The position numbers and the translations under genes were made by a program. A stretch of DNA of 64,000 bases from Glaciecola flavus (lineage in GTDB: Bacteria > Pseudomonadota > Gammaproteobacteria > Enterobacterales > Alteromonadaceae): NCBI RefSeq assembly GCF_042646125.1, contig NZ_JBHRSW010000043.1, positions 62,001-126,000 of the forward strand, written 5' to 3'. Below are positions 45,147 through 54,991 of the stretch, piece after piece; the first letter of the stretch is position 1, and each line of letters opens with the position of its first letter. Below the pieces are notes generated by a model that saw nothing but the letters and a program-made list of their open reading frames with translations, was not told the origin of the DNA and did no database searches.

Positions 45147-45553
45147 GGAGTGCCTTTTATTATTGTTTGTTACTGTGAGTATCGGTAAATATTCTGTTTG
45201 CCAATACTAGAGGCTGTTTATTTTTGTTGGCTATGTTTGTTATTCATTCAACAGACAAAGACAAACAACCTATGGGTTGACATAATTTTGTAACTGTACC
45301 AATGCGCTGGCGCGAGAGCAAGCAGTCCGTGAGGTTTTCTATTCATAAAAAATAGCGGGGAACAAGTTATCCTGCTTAATCCAACAGTCGTCTATCTGAA
45401 ATTGCTGATAAGTTGCATAAATTACTGAGTTCAAACGCGCATAAATTTTGCGAAAACCAGCTGCTTCGGTTAAGATTTGCGCCTCAACAGATGAGAGTAT
45501 ACTGACATATACAAACCTTCCAACAAATCCAAAAGCATTATTAAAGAAATATT
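45147..45553. promoter_or_regulatory. Divergent promoter region mreB / alcohol dehydrogenase
   Basis: 407 nt without a gene. It must contain the mreB promoter (minus) and the dehydrogenase promoter (plus). Candidates are TTGGCA with TACTCA 17 bp apart on the minus strand near 45180-45215, and a -10-like TATACT near 45498 on the plus strand. Neither is strong enough to assert. Confidence 0.35.
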
Positions 45554-46678
45554 ATGAGCTCAATAAAATGTAAAGCGGCGATTGCCCCCGGAGACGGCAC
45601 CTTTTCAATTGAAGAGACGGAGATAGGCGCTCCCCGCGGTGATGAAATATTAGTGAAAATAAAAGCAGCGGCGATATGCCATACTGATCATGACTCTCTA
45701 AAATGGGGTATGCCAATCGTTATGGGGCACGAAGGCGCAGGTGTTGTTGAAGCCATTGGTGATGACGTCACTAAGGTCGCAGTCGGCGATGAGGTAATTT
45801 TAAACTGGGCTACTCCGTCTTACGACGGTTTTCAATGCCAAATTGGTAACCAGAATATTTGTGAGTGCAACTCTCCGGTTATTGCCAGCCATGCAGGTAA
45901 AATTTCTGGCGGTCATGTCGCTATCGAAAGAACAACCCATCAAGGCAAACCGATTGAACGTTCGTTTAACCTAGGTACCTTCTCTGAATATGCAATCGTC
46001 AAGTCCTCAGCAGTCGTCAAGAAAACATCAAAGAAACTTTCTTGGGCAGCCGCCTCTACAATTAGTTGTGGTGTAATGACGGGGGCAGGCTCCGTGTTTA
46101 ACACAGCTAAACCTGAGTGGGGAAGTTCAGTAGTGGTTATCGGTACTGGCGGTGTCGGCCTAAATGTTGTGCAAGCAGCAAGAATTTCTGGTGCAGCAAA
46201 AATTATCGCGATCGACGTAAACGAACAACGTCTTGAAATGGCAAAAGAGTACGGCGCAACAGATGTTATTTTAGCTGACCGTGACGACAAAGGTCTTCTC
46301 AACGCTGCCGAAGTTGTCAAAGGCATGACACAAGGCCGAGGCGCAGACTACGCATTTGAATGTACAGCTGTTCCAGCTTTGGGCGTTTCACCATTAGCCA
46401 TGATCCGCAATGCAGGTACCGCAGTGCAAGTAAGTGGTATCGAAGAAGAAATCACTGTAGATATGCGTTTGTTTGAATGGGATAAAATCTATATCAACCC
46501 ATTGTACGGCGGCGCTAAACCGGATATCGATTTCCCTAAGTTTGAAGCATTGTTTGAAAAAGGGGATTTCATGTTAGAAGAACTGGTTACACGCACTTAT
46601 AAGTTAGAAGATCTTCAACAAGCCTTTGATGACATGCTAGCAGGAAGAAATGCCAAGGGCGTTATAGTTTTTGACTAA
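45554..46678 (+). CDS. Zinc-dependent alcohol dehydrogenase (class III-like branch)
   Basis: 374-residue medium-chain dehydrogenase oxidising an alcohol with NAD(P). Catalytic zinc ligands are C42 (AAICHTD) and H59-E60 (MGHEGAG), with a third cysteine in STISCGVMTGAG; the Rossmann motif is GTGGVGL. The structural-zinc lobe is abnormal: instead of four regularly spaced cysteines there is only GFQCQIGNQNICEC. Closest in layout to class III and NDMA-dependent enzymes, but the substrate cannot be assigned. It stands alone between mreB and mshQ and is followed at 25 nt by element copy B. Confidence 0.83.
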   Translation: MSSIKCKAAIAPGDGTFSIEETEIGAPRGDEILVKIKAAAICHTDHDSLKWGMPIVMGHEGAGVVEAIGDDVTKVAVGDEVILNWATPSYDGFQCQIGNQNICECNSPVIASHAGKISGGHVAIERTTHQGKPIERSFNLGTFSEYAIVKSSAVVKKTSKKLSWAAASTISCGVMTGAGSVFNTAKPEWGSSVVVIGTGGVGLNVVQAARISGAAKIIAIDVNEQRLEMAKEYGATDVILADRDDKGLLNAAEVVKGMTQGRGADYAFECTAVPALGVSPLAMIRNAGTAVQVSGIEEEITVDMRLFEWDKIYINPLYGGAKPDIDFPKFEALFEKGDFMLEELVTRTYKLEDLQQAFDDMLAGRNAKGVIVFD

Positions 46679-46702
46679 TTAAAAACTTAACTTAAAAATA
46701 CG

Positions 46703-46838
46703 GCGTGATTATATTTTACTGAGTCCACCCGACTAAAATCAAAAACGCTGCGAGTATGTCCTTATACGCTTCAGTTTTTCATTCATGAAAAACAAATTTT
46801 GATTTTAGTCGGGTGGACTCAGTAAAATATAATCACGC
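46703..46838. repeat. Long-armed palindromic element, copy B
   Basis: 136-bp element: 38-bp perfect inverted arms (46703-46740 and 46801-46838) that extend a further 4 bp into the core as AAAA/TTTT. The 60-nt core (46741-46800) starts AAAAACGCTG, contains CGAGTATGTCC and the palindrome TTTTTCAT-T-CATGAAAAA, and ends AAATTTT, matching copy A in order and orientation. The arms bear only weak likeness to those of copy A. It sits between the ends of the convergent dehydrogenase and mshQ genes, so it could act as a two-way transcription stop, though it has no U-run. No reading frame inside. Confidence 0.85.
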
Positions 46839-46951
46839 TGTAAAACTTAAGAAGATACGTCACTGATCGTTTTCAAATTGGCCAAAGCTCGGTGATGTAT
46901 CTAAAAGATAAGTCGATATGCACAACTATGATCACTATGCCTCACCAGCGA

Positions 46952-49900
46952 TTAAAACACTTCGCGCCAATGAATAGTTTTGTCATTGCCTCGATACAGG
47001 CCAAAGCTAATGGCCGCCGTGGGGGTATCATCGTCATCAATGTCGCCATCCTGATCCCAATCAATGTTCAAATGCTGTGACCAGTGATTTGCGTCGCTAG
47101 TGGGTATTAGATGCAAAAACAACGACCCACTTTGCGCTTGACCATTTACGATAACTGGACTGAGCAACAAATCATCGTCACCCGACACCCCATCGCTTAA
47201 CCAACCATTAGCGCTAATAGCAGTCAAGCTGGCACTCAAATCATTGACGCTTTCACTATCATGGCTCAAACGAATATCGCCTTGACTCATATCCAAATTG
47301 ATAGCTGTACAATTATCCAAAGAATTTTTTTGCCATTGTCCATCTTGCAAATATTCCGCCTGCATGGGTACGCGCAAAGTGGTAGTTTCTGGTCCATAGG
47401 TGTTTTCGAGGCGCAGCCTTCCATAACGTTGCTGCGTTCCCGAAATATCTTCAATCGTTACAGACGAGCAACCACTGCTTGGAAAATTTGCCTGAAAACA
47501 TATACCGTCACTGTCTGTGAAGAAATTTGCCGCAATAAGCAGATCAACTTGCGTAGCAAAAGGCGATGCGCTTAACCCCGAGGGAGCAGCAAGCTTTTGA
47601 TAGCGCAATTGCGTGCCAGTTATATCTATGCTGCCTATTCCATCAAAAACTTGGGTATCAGCAATTGCGGGCCCCTGACCAACATTGTCGACCAATAAAC
47701 TGCCTGAATAAACGGAATCATCCGAATAAGAAAACGAGCTACTAATTGAAGAGGTATTTGGCAACAAGCGCCACTCAGAACCAGCATAGTTGCGCGTAAT
47801 TTGACCTTTTGCGTTGTAGGCACTTACGGTAAACGAAGGACGAGATGTGGTCGCGTAAGTAAATGTTTGCCCCACATAGGTAAATGCGCTCGCACAACGA
47901 TTCTCAAACTCAGGTTGAATATAGCTCACGTCAAAGTACGCGGGAGTAAACCGTCCAAGCTGAACCGTATTCGATTGAATATTGCGACCTAAATAGTTGT
48001 TGTCTCTAACCCTCAACAGGTACTGCCCCGTCTCTTCCATGTACGCTTCTGCTGACTGCAGAACGCCGTTACTAAAAGTTACATTTGGCGTTGCCGTGTA
48101 GCCTGTATTGGTTTGAGATTGAACAAAAGTGTTACTATCAAGGTAAAACTCGGCGTCGACCGCTCCTTGTTCATTCGGTATTTGACGCTGCACCGACACA
48201 CCAAATTCGGCATTTTGATAGCCAGGCAAAACACTACCATTTGCACCCAATGCCTCCACAGACAAAGAAAATTCCTCACCTGCAGGGGTTATTGCAGTGT
48301 TGTCTGCAGTTAATCTGAATGTATCGGGTACTATTTTTAAAACCGTATTTGCAGAACTCACCGACGCACCATTTAGTGTTCCAGATACGGTCAAACTTAG
48401 TTGTCCTGCATCTGCATAACTAAATTGCGCAAAATTGGCCTCGCCATTAGCATCAAAATTTAGCGATACAGTCCCCGTTTGACTATTCCCTCCAGACAGA
48501 GGGATACCAGCAAAGGGCACATTGCACTGACTAGGCGTATAGCTTGCGTCATTGGTTACTACACATTGATAGCGCAGTTCGACATCCGTCGTATCGTTGA
48601 CCAAGGCTTCACAACTTTCTCCACCCATGACGCGAACGCCGACATTTGATAAAGAAGATTCGGCAACAAATGTAGTAGAAGAAAAATCGTTGTTTCCCGT
48701 ACTTAGATTGAAAAACTCAAAGCCAAGATCACTGTACACAATCTCACAATTTGAAGAACATTGAATCGATGCTGAGGGTGATTGACTGCTACTGCCTAAT
48801 GCTAAGGTATCCGCAGTTCGATATTGTAAACCGACTGTCGTCGACCCACTAAAGCTAATCGCTGACTGTTGCCAAGCATCACTTGGTGTTAGCTGCAAAC
48901 TCACTACGTCATTGACCAGCTCGCTGCAATCAGCATTTGCGCAGGCTTTTATAGTAACAGTCGGATCACTACAGGTAATAGCTGTACTGGGATGCTCGAT
49001 GCGATAATGATCAACAGGATTGCAAGCTTGTGCATCATCATGGTCTGCTTTAAATTTTGCCTCACTTACTGCCTGCCTGTATAGGCGAATATCATCAATA
49101 AACCCTCTTGCTGCATTCGGCGACATAAGATTGACAACGTAGGTACTATTGTTGTCTCCAAACACTAATGAATCGAGATCTGGCATACCCAAGCCGACAT
49201 CAAAATTAGTTTCAGCGGCCTCAACACCGTTTAGAAAAATTCGGTATACCCTTGCATCCATATTCCACTGTACGCCGACATGCACCCATTCGTTCGCCGC
49301 ATAAGAGGTACTGGGAGTCGTGGTGACGTAGTCGCGATCAAAAATATCTTCGACACCAAACGCGAGCGCGCCTGAGCCTTGTTTGGCCAAGTAAAAATAC
49401 TTGGCACCATTCGCCTCATTTGGATTGCTGGCGTCAAATAGCATGGCAGTTTGGCCATCGTTCCAAACATCCGGATACCTAAACCAAAATGACACTGATC
49501 CCTGATTCCCAACAGTATTCAAGTCAAGGTTTGTATCGAAATAGATTTGCTCACCAGAGGTAGTATTGTCATCCGCTCGCATCGCTCGGCAATACTTATT
49601 GTTGGGGGGCAAAACTACCTCTAAGGCAGAATTTAAAACGCCATCTTGTTGATTGCCGCTTATATCTGAAACAATGGTATTTGATACTTCATTTTCATCA
49701 AAAGAATAGTGCGCCAACAACGAGTCACAGTCAGTACAAGCACCCAAGTCTGCCTCATACCAGTCACTGACATCCTGATTAGACGGTTGATGTTGATACA
49801 AGCGAATATCATCTAATTCCCCGAGCATAAAATCGTTGTATTGACTATCGTCAAACAGGCCTCTTGTTCGTTGTTGAGAGGTCGCGCCAAAGACCCAATC

Positions 49901-51042
49901 ATCTAAATTGTTCTGCAAGCCGTTTCTATGAGAGTCATCGGACAGCACGAGTTGACCGTTAAGAAACAGTTGCGAGCCCATCGCGCCAAAACTGTATACT
50001 AGATGGTACCATCGATCTTCTCGCACTAAGTTGGCGCTCAAATATTCCTCGGATACCGACTGACTTTGATGCCTTACTCTTATTTGCCCTGTCGACAATA
50101 CGTTTATAGTGAGGTGCCCGCCATCTGCGAAACCAAGACTATCTTTGGAAAGCAGTCCATTGCCACCCGCATGCCCGTTTGCACTATGCTGCAGATCAGG
50201 TAACTTAAACCATAAAGAAATCGCACCATCAGATAACAGCATATCGTCGTGGTGCGCGACAGTTGCGTATGATGCATTACCAGTAAATGCCAAACCTTGA
50301 CAAAAACGGCTCGCCGGATTGATAGAGACACCTTGCCGTATAACGCCATTGTGCGAAGATTGCACATCTATAAGCGTATTACTGGAAAAAGCGCAGACAT
50401 CAGCACTCCAATGAGAAATAAGCACTGGGTCTTGACTGCAATCAACGCATGCCTGACTCTCAAGTATACGCAGTAAACCAATTTGTGTATCGCTGAGAGC
50501 AAAGTCATATATGTAGAACTCGTCAATTGCACCATGAAAGAAATCACGTAGTTGGGACGCGCGGCTACTGGAGGAAAGCGGATCAAACTGCCAAGCATTT
50601 GCACCGATTGCCATAGACAAACCTACACTAGACAGGCCATCTGTAAAACTAGCGAAGGATTGCACTAGATTCCCATCTACAAAAATTTTCATTCCCTCGC
50701 TACCCCAACTATAAGCGACATGGTGCCAACGGTTTTCCTGTAAAATACTGCCAGTGTTTAAGGTTTGGCTTTGGCTGCTATTCTGTTGACGTACTCTTAG
50801 ACCTCCGTTGTCGTCCAGCCACAAACTTAAGTGGCCGTTTGAAGAGGTGCCATTGGCATCTCTTGACAACAGGGTCATATATCCGGCTGAGGGTGAGCCA
50901 GAATGAGTAAAATCATAAGCATACAACCAGAACGCAATCGTTCCGCAGGGTAAATCAAACAAGCCACTATCTGGAATATCGATGAAGCCAGTTTGACCAT
51001 TAAAATTTGCCGCTTGACAATAGTTGGATTGATGATTGACCG
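46952..51042 (-). pseudogene. mshQ: MshQ, C-terminal part after a frameshift
   Basis: Continuation of mshQ in the next frame; the frame is open from about 51065, and the longest internal start is a TTG at 50962 that falls inside a LamG domain, so independent translation is unlikely. It holds the rest of LamG 1 (DIPDSGLFDLPCGTIAFWLY), LamG 2 and LamG 3, each closed by a cysteine pair or single cysteine (ACVDC, ACTDC, AC), then a long beta-rich C-terminal region of about 650 residues as in MshQ (DUF6701-like). MshQ is the large last protein of MSHA loci and is thought to be exposed with the pilus. The coding frame is otherwise intact, which argues for a recent lesion or a sequence error. Confidence 0.75.
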
Positions 51043-51957
51043 TTAAAGTCCAGCCACACTGCCATTGTTAGTACCAACTTGATCAGGAATAGCAGAAGGT
51101 ATGCTGCACATATCCATAGAATAATACAAAATAGGCGTAGGGAGTTCGTTATCTTGCGTACAGGTGTTATCGAACATAGCCGTTTCAATACTGCTGGCGT
51201 CTAAGGTGAATTCGCCAACATCGCCTATGGCAATATTCGTGGCATTCACTGCACCAACAAGCTTGCCAAAATTATCCCAAATGACATCTTGTGCTGAATA
51301 CAGATAACCACGCATAAACGTATTGGTAGAAGGAGAAAAATCGCTATAACTAATTAATACAAGTTGATCTGGCGTGCCGTCCCAGTTAAATCGAAGGTTT
51401 TGCTCAAAATTACTGGTATTGAGATAAAGCGTCACTTTTTGACCAGTAGGTATCACAAGTTTAGCGTTACTATCCATATCCAGTAAATTAAACCAATATA
51501 CGCCGTTATCGAGAGTTAAGGTGCTGTTGTCGTCAATGTGTATCTCATCAATACGCGTGACGGTGCTGTTGCCAGTAATGTGAAAAGTCGAGTTTTGTTC
51601 GATAAAAATATTGTCGTAGCTACCTTGGGGAGTCGTTCCACTGCTGTTTAGGCTCACCGTAATATCCTGAGAGCTATTAGAAAAATTAAACCCCGGTAAA
51701 TTTAGTGAGCGAGCGGGATTGCCCGAGTACATGCAAGAGGTCGTATCACAACTATTGCTTGTATCATCCCGAATAATAGGAATATCTATCACACCATCAG
51801 TACCAATCAGTCTTGCAAACTGGTTGAACGAGATCCCTCCAGCACTGGAAGACGAACTCGCCGCATCAGGGAAAACAGTAGAACAATTGGCCGCATCTAC
51901 TTTAGGTAATGTGAAAGTAAGCCACAAAAACAAGAAGCTGAGTGCTCGCATATGCAT
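51043..51957 (-). CDS. mshQ: MshQ, N-terminal fragment ending at a frameshift
   Basis: 304 residues with a signal peptide (MRALSFLFLWLTFTLPKVDA) and a beta-helical or choice-of-anchor-like region of short Asn/Ser-rich strands (HIDDNSTLTLDNGVYWFNLL). It then enters a LamG domain (PILYYSMDMCSIP, VGTNNGSVAG) and stops at once: GCT-GGA-CTT-TAA. Adding one base at GGA restores AGTLTVNHQSNYCQAANFNG, exactly what the LamG fold requires, so one nucleotide has been lost. The start overlaps the mshP stop by one base (TAATG). As written the product lacks every complete LamG domain and the conserved C-terminus. Confidence 0.8.
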   Translation of the reverse strand: MHMRALSFLFLWLTFTLPKVDAANCSTVFPDAASSSSSAGGISFNQFARLIGTDGVIDIPIIRDDTSNSCDTTSCMYSGNPARSLNLPGFNFSNSSQDITVSLNSSGTTPQGSYDNIFIEQNSTFHITGNSTVTRIDEIHIDDNSTLTLDNGVYWFNLLDMDSNAKLVIPTGQKVTLYLNTSNFEQNLRFNWDGTPDQLVLISYSDFSPSTNTFMRGYLYSAQDVIWDNFGKLVGAVNATNIAIGDVGEFTLDASSIETAMFDNTCTQDNELPTPILYYSMDMCSIPSAIPDQVGTNNGSVAGL

Positions 51958-52439
51958 TAATTACGCTCCTGTATGGCGTCAACAGACAGGGTTCGGCTAA
52001 TGACACTATCTGCTAGGTCACATCGTCCTACACTGGAGTATTTAAAATAATCATAGCTTAGCCCGCCAAATACGATCGTTTCACTTGTGCATCTGGCCTG
52101 ATAACTGCAACCCCTAAATCCATTGATTTGTGCAAAGCTAACTGGGCTACTGATACTGGTATTACATGATTGTGTGCTCGAACCAATTGGAAAACTCTGG
52201 CTGGTAAGTGCCTGCAGCCCGACTTTAGCTGCTTGCCTTGCTCTCAAACCATACACTTCTTGAACAGCAGTCGCAGAAGAGCTAGTCAATACTGATATCA
52301 TCGTAAACACAAGCAAAGTCAATACAAGCATGATGAACAAAGCGATAACCGTCATGCTCCCTGCTTGTTTGTTCGGGGAGCTTAAGAATAGTCTGGTCTG
52401 CAGCACTTTATGTTGAAAATCAGGGCACATTTGGGACAT
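51957..52439 (-). CDS. mshP: MSHA pilus protein MshP
   Basis: 160 residues from the ATG at 52439, which follows AAGAGGTG; ATG at 52430 is the alternative, and a longer frame to 52502 lies inside mshO. PilX-like minor component: a short leader, a hydrophobic segment (SMTVIALFIMLVLTLLVFTM) with no clear G-FTLxE cleavage site, and a cysteine-containing C-terminal half. Overlaps mshO by 20 nt. Function inferred from place and shape. Confidence 0.8.
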   Translation of the reverse strand: MSQMCPDFQHKVLQTRLFLSSPNKQAGSMTVIALFIMLVLTLLVFTMISVLTSSSATAVQEVYGLRARQAAKVGLQALTSQSFPIGSSTQSCNTSISSPVSFAQINGFRGCSYQARCTSETIVFGGLSYDYFKYSSVGRCDLADSVISRTLSVDAIQERN

Positions 52440-53286
52440 GCACCTCTTTAACAATACTGATTTGTTCAGTGCCACGTGTGAACAAGAAGTTGATACGCAC
52501 ATAGCCGTTTCGCGCCAGTGTTGCGCCTACAGTTTGAAAAGGGTCACTGATTATCGTCGATGATGAAGGATTGGCAGATAATGCATTACCTAAGCCTTCC
52601 GCCATTAGCTCACCTCCAGAAGTATAAACTTGTTGATTGGCTAATAAACTGGTTTCATGGCGATATACCGACCCGTTTCGCAGACAATAACTGATACTGG
52701 CATTGGCAATGTAAATACGTCGAGTAGGAGAACTTAGCGCAAAACCATCATCTACTGACAACTGCACGATGCCATCACTGTCATCATCTGTCGTACAATC
52801 ACCGTCACCATCATCACTGCAAGATGAAATCGATTGTCGCCGATTTTGCGATTGGTCATATACGTGTGAAGCACTCAGAGGATACACAATTGCATGGTCA
52901 CTACTCGCTAGGCCATATGCATTACCATCGATGTCTGTCATTTTGACAATATCCATCACTGGACTCGTGTCTCCAACTGCTGGTAATGACAAATAAAAAC
53001 TACTCCAATTTACCGGCACAAACTCGATACAATGCACAGCCGCGTTGCCGCCTATACGAATAGAGTTTGGTACTGCGTTTGACAGTTCTCTTGTAAACCT
53101 CTCAGTAACAAAAGTGGCATTGCGCAACAACTTGTCTCGCTCGGTAAGATCCACATATATGTCTGAGGCACTCCTTATAAACTTAGCTGTGCCCACGCCC
53201 ACAATACCCAAAAGTACAATCACCAATATCAATTCGACTAAGGTAAAGCCTTTTGTTGTTTTCTGCGAAACTTGCCTTGAATGCAT
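52420..53286 (-). CDS. mshO: MSHA minor pilin MshO
   Basis: 288 residues with a type III (prepilin) leader: 13 residues then G-FTLVELILVIVLLGIVGVG, with the conserved Glu5. The C-terminal domain includes cysteines (SSCSDDGDGDC, SYCLRNG) and a Ser/Asp-rich acidic stretch (DDDSDG). Minor pilins prime assembly at the pilus tip. The start overlaps the mshD stop as TGATG. Confidence 0.88.
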   Translation of the reverse strand: MHSRQVSQKTTKGFTLVELILVIVLLGIVGVGTAKFIRSASDIYVDLTERDKLLRNATFVTERFTRELSNAVPNSIRIGGNAAVHCIEFVPVNWSSFYLSLPAVGDTSPVMDIVKMTDIDGNAYGLASSDHAIVYPLSASHVYDQSQNRRQSISSCSDDGDGDCTTDDDSDGIVQLSVDDGFALSSPTRRIYIANASISYCLRNGSVYRHETSLLANQQVYTSGGELMAEGLGNALSANPSSSTIISDPFQTVGATLARNGYVRINFLFTRGTEQISIVKEVHVPNVP

Positions 53287-53885
53287 CAGAAATTATCCTT
53301 AACACTCGCAAAAACTATACGTTCATTGTCAGGCGTAACAAGTTCTACAGTGATTAACTTACGGTTTGCAATCAATATCCCAGAGTCAAGCACACCATTT
53401 TGGTCAAGATCATCATCATTTATACCGTCTAGGTTCGAATCGTAAAACACCCTAACCGAAGCAGAAAATCCAGCATAGATATCTTTATTCTGAAAGACTA
53501 AGCCACCGCCGAGTAATCCCACAATATCGGATCCACTTAGCTGTAATCCATGAAAATCATCGACATCATCATATTCTGACCGAAGGCTCTCTTCGGGCCC
53601 TAGCGCAGCGCTTTGTGTGCAGGCCACCTGCTCGTTGCATCGCTCAGTACCGCCCGCCATGTCTGATTGTTCATCGAAAGCTTTTGCATCAATTTCGTTA
53701 AGCAATGACTGCCCCAACATGGTCGCTCGAGACTGCCAAATAGGATCGATGCCGCGTTTAGCAAGCGGCAGGAATACATTGGTTAAGGACACTAGCGCAA
53801 TCGACAATAACGCCATGCCCACCACGATTTCGACAAGTGTAAATCCAACTTCACTTTGATTTTTACGATGAAACTTAGCAAACAT
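53286..53885 (-). CDS. mshD: MSHA minor pilin MshD
   Basis: 199 residues from the ATG at 53885, which gives a proper prepilin leader (MFAKFHRKNQSEVG followed by FTLVEIVVGMALLSIALVSL); a longer frame to 53999 lies inside mshC. A cysteine pair (CNEQVAC) and an Asp-rich loop (DSNLDGINDDDLDQNGVLD, calcium-site-like) are in the globular part. Overlaps mshC by 11 nt. Confidence 0.87.
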   Translation of the reverse strand: MFAKFHRKNQSEVGFTLVEIVVGMALLSIALVSLTNVFLPLAKRGIDPIWQSRATMLGQSLLNEIDAKAFDEQSDMAGGTERCNEQVACTQSAALGPEESLRSEYDDVDDFHGLQLSGSDIVGLLGGGLVFQNKDIYAGFSASVRVFYDSNLDGINDDDLDQNGVLDSGILIANRKLITVELVTPDNERIVFASVKDNF

Positions 53886-54432
53886 GTATATAGCCCTCGG
53901 AGCCGATACATACCGTCGTATTTGTTTGTCCAAGCAATGATATTTGACAGAATGAGTTGCAAGTGCCAGCGGAAGTAGTTGGTCGCCCGAGGGCATCAAA
54001 CTGAATATAGTTTACACCGACACCGCTATCACTAGCCGCTAAACTAAGCGACAAGCGACTAAACTCATCCTGCGTGAGGGCAAGATTTTCAGGCGCATCA
54101 GTCGCTATCATCCCACCGCATGACGCGCTTTCGGTTCCACTAACATAGCGCCCAACACTTGGCCCATAAGCAGGTGAGCTTGAGGTATTAAAAATCATCC
54201 GATAGCAAAAACTAGATGAGGTATCGTGCATTGCTTTAGTCTGCAAGGCGCGAAGTGCCGCTAATAAGCGTTGCTGGGTCGAGCGCTCTGCAAAACCTTC
54301 CGTAGACAAGAATCGCGGCACCACATAGACAGATAAGATGGACAGAATGAGTACTACCGTAACTAGCTCAACCAGAGTAAAACCTGATTGAGCTTGGGCG
54401 AGTTTTTTAGTGCTCAGAGATGCCTTTAACAT
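53875..54432 (-). CDS. mshC: MSHA minor pilin MshC
   Basis: 185 residues, prepilin leader of 17 residues then FTLVELVTVVLILSILSVYVVP, followed by a helix and a small domain with cysteines near the C-terminus (GTCNSFCQ, VCIGSEGYIHVC). Its gene lies 34 nt after the major pilin mshA and overlaps mshD. Confidence 0.88.
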   Translation of the reverse strand: MLKASLSTKKLAQAQSGFTLVELVTVVLILSILSVYVVPRFLSTEGFAERSTQQRLLAALRALQTKAMHDTSSSFCYRMIFNTSSSPAYGPSVGRYVSGTESASCGGMIATDAPENLALTQDEFSRLSLSLAASDSGVGVNYIQFDALGRPTTSAGTCNSFCQISLLGQTNTTVCIGSEGYIHVC

Positions 54433-54466
54433 TCACCTTAGGTATCCTAAAAACGCATGGTTCTTG

Positions 54467-54955
54467 TTAGCAACCGTCAAATTGCACAGTGACTGTAGGA
54501 GTAGTTGAGGATGTGGCATCTGCATACGATACATAACATCTAGAACCTGCATTAGTGGATAGGGTCTCACCGTTAAACACGATAAAAAACGTTCCATCGT
54601 CAGTATCATTGGACAGGTCAAAATCTGCATCGCTGATATCAACAAATAACTGCAACATAGTCAAAGTTACTTCATCTGCCGCTGGATAACCAAATTGGGT
54701 TTGAACCGCGCCATTGTTTATCGATACCTGGCTATTTGCGTCAGTATCGTCCAGTCCTTGTACGCCATTGATTGCAGCTCTGGCATATACGAGTTGCGAT
54801 CCACCTTGTATGGCCGCGGCCACGCCTTCAAGTGCACTGCGTCTAGCATCAGATTGCACATCAATAAACCGGGGAGCAGCCGTTACCGCTAAGATCCCTA
54901 AAATAACAATTACGATAATGAGTTCAATTAATGTAAACCCGCGTTGCTGTCTCAT
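54467..54955 (-). CDS. mshA: MSHA major pilin MshA
   Basis: 162 residues from the ATG at 54955, preceded by GAGGA at a 7-nt spacing, the best ribosome site in the locus; an upstream ATG at 54982 is rejected. Leader MRQQRG is cleaved before FTLIELIIVIVILGILAVTA, then the long spine helix (DVQSDARRSALEGVAAAIQGG) and a C-terminal disulfide loop (SRCYVS to FDGC). It should be the main fibre subunit. Strong translation signal and short leader set it apart from mshB, next upstream. Confidence 0.92.
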   Translation of the reverse strand: MRQQRGFTLIELIIVIVILGILAVTAAPRFIDVQSDARRSALEGVAAAIQGGSQLVYARAAINGVQGLDDTDANSQVSINNGAVQTQFGYPAADEVTLTMLQLFVDISDADFDLSNDTDDGTFFIVFNGETLSTNAGSRCYVSYADATSSTTPTVTVQFDGC

Positions 54956-54991
54956 CTTTATTTCCTCGAAAAAACTGTTCAATACGTCGAA

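Noticed and set aside
50104..50367. Extra antisense and alternative-frame ORFs within mshQ
   Set aside because: They overlap LamG-coding sequence in other frames with no recognisable product.
51036..51060. Programmed ribosomal frameshift in mshQ
   Set aside because: No slippery heptamer and no evident stimulatory structure at GCTGGACTTTAA; a plain one-base loss explains it better.
52440..52502. Longer N-terminus for MshP
   Set aside because: It would start deep inside mshO; the ATG at 52439 has an adjacent Shine-Dalgarno and leaves a short leader before the membrane segment.
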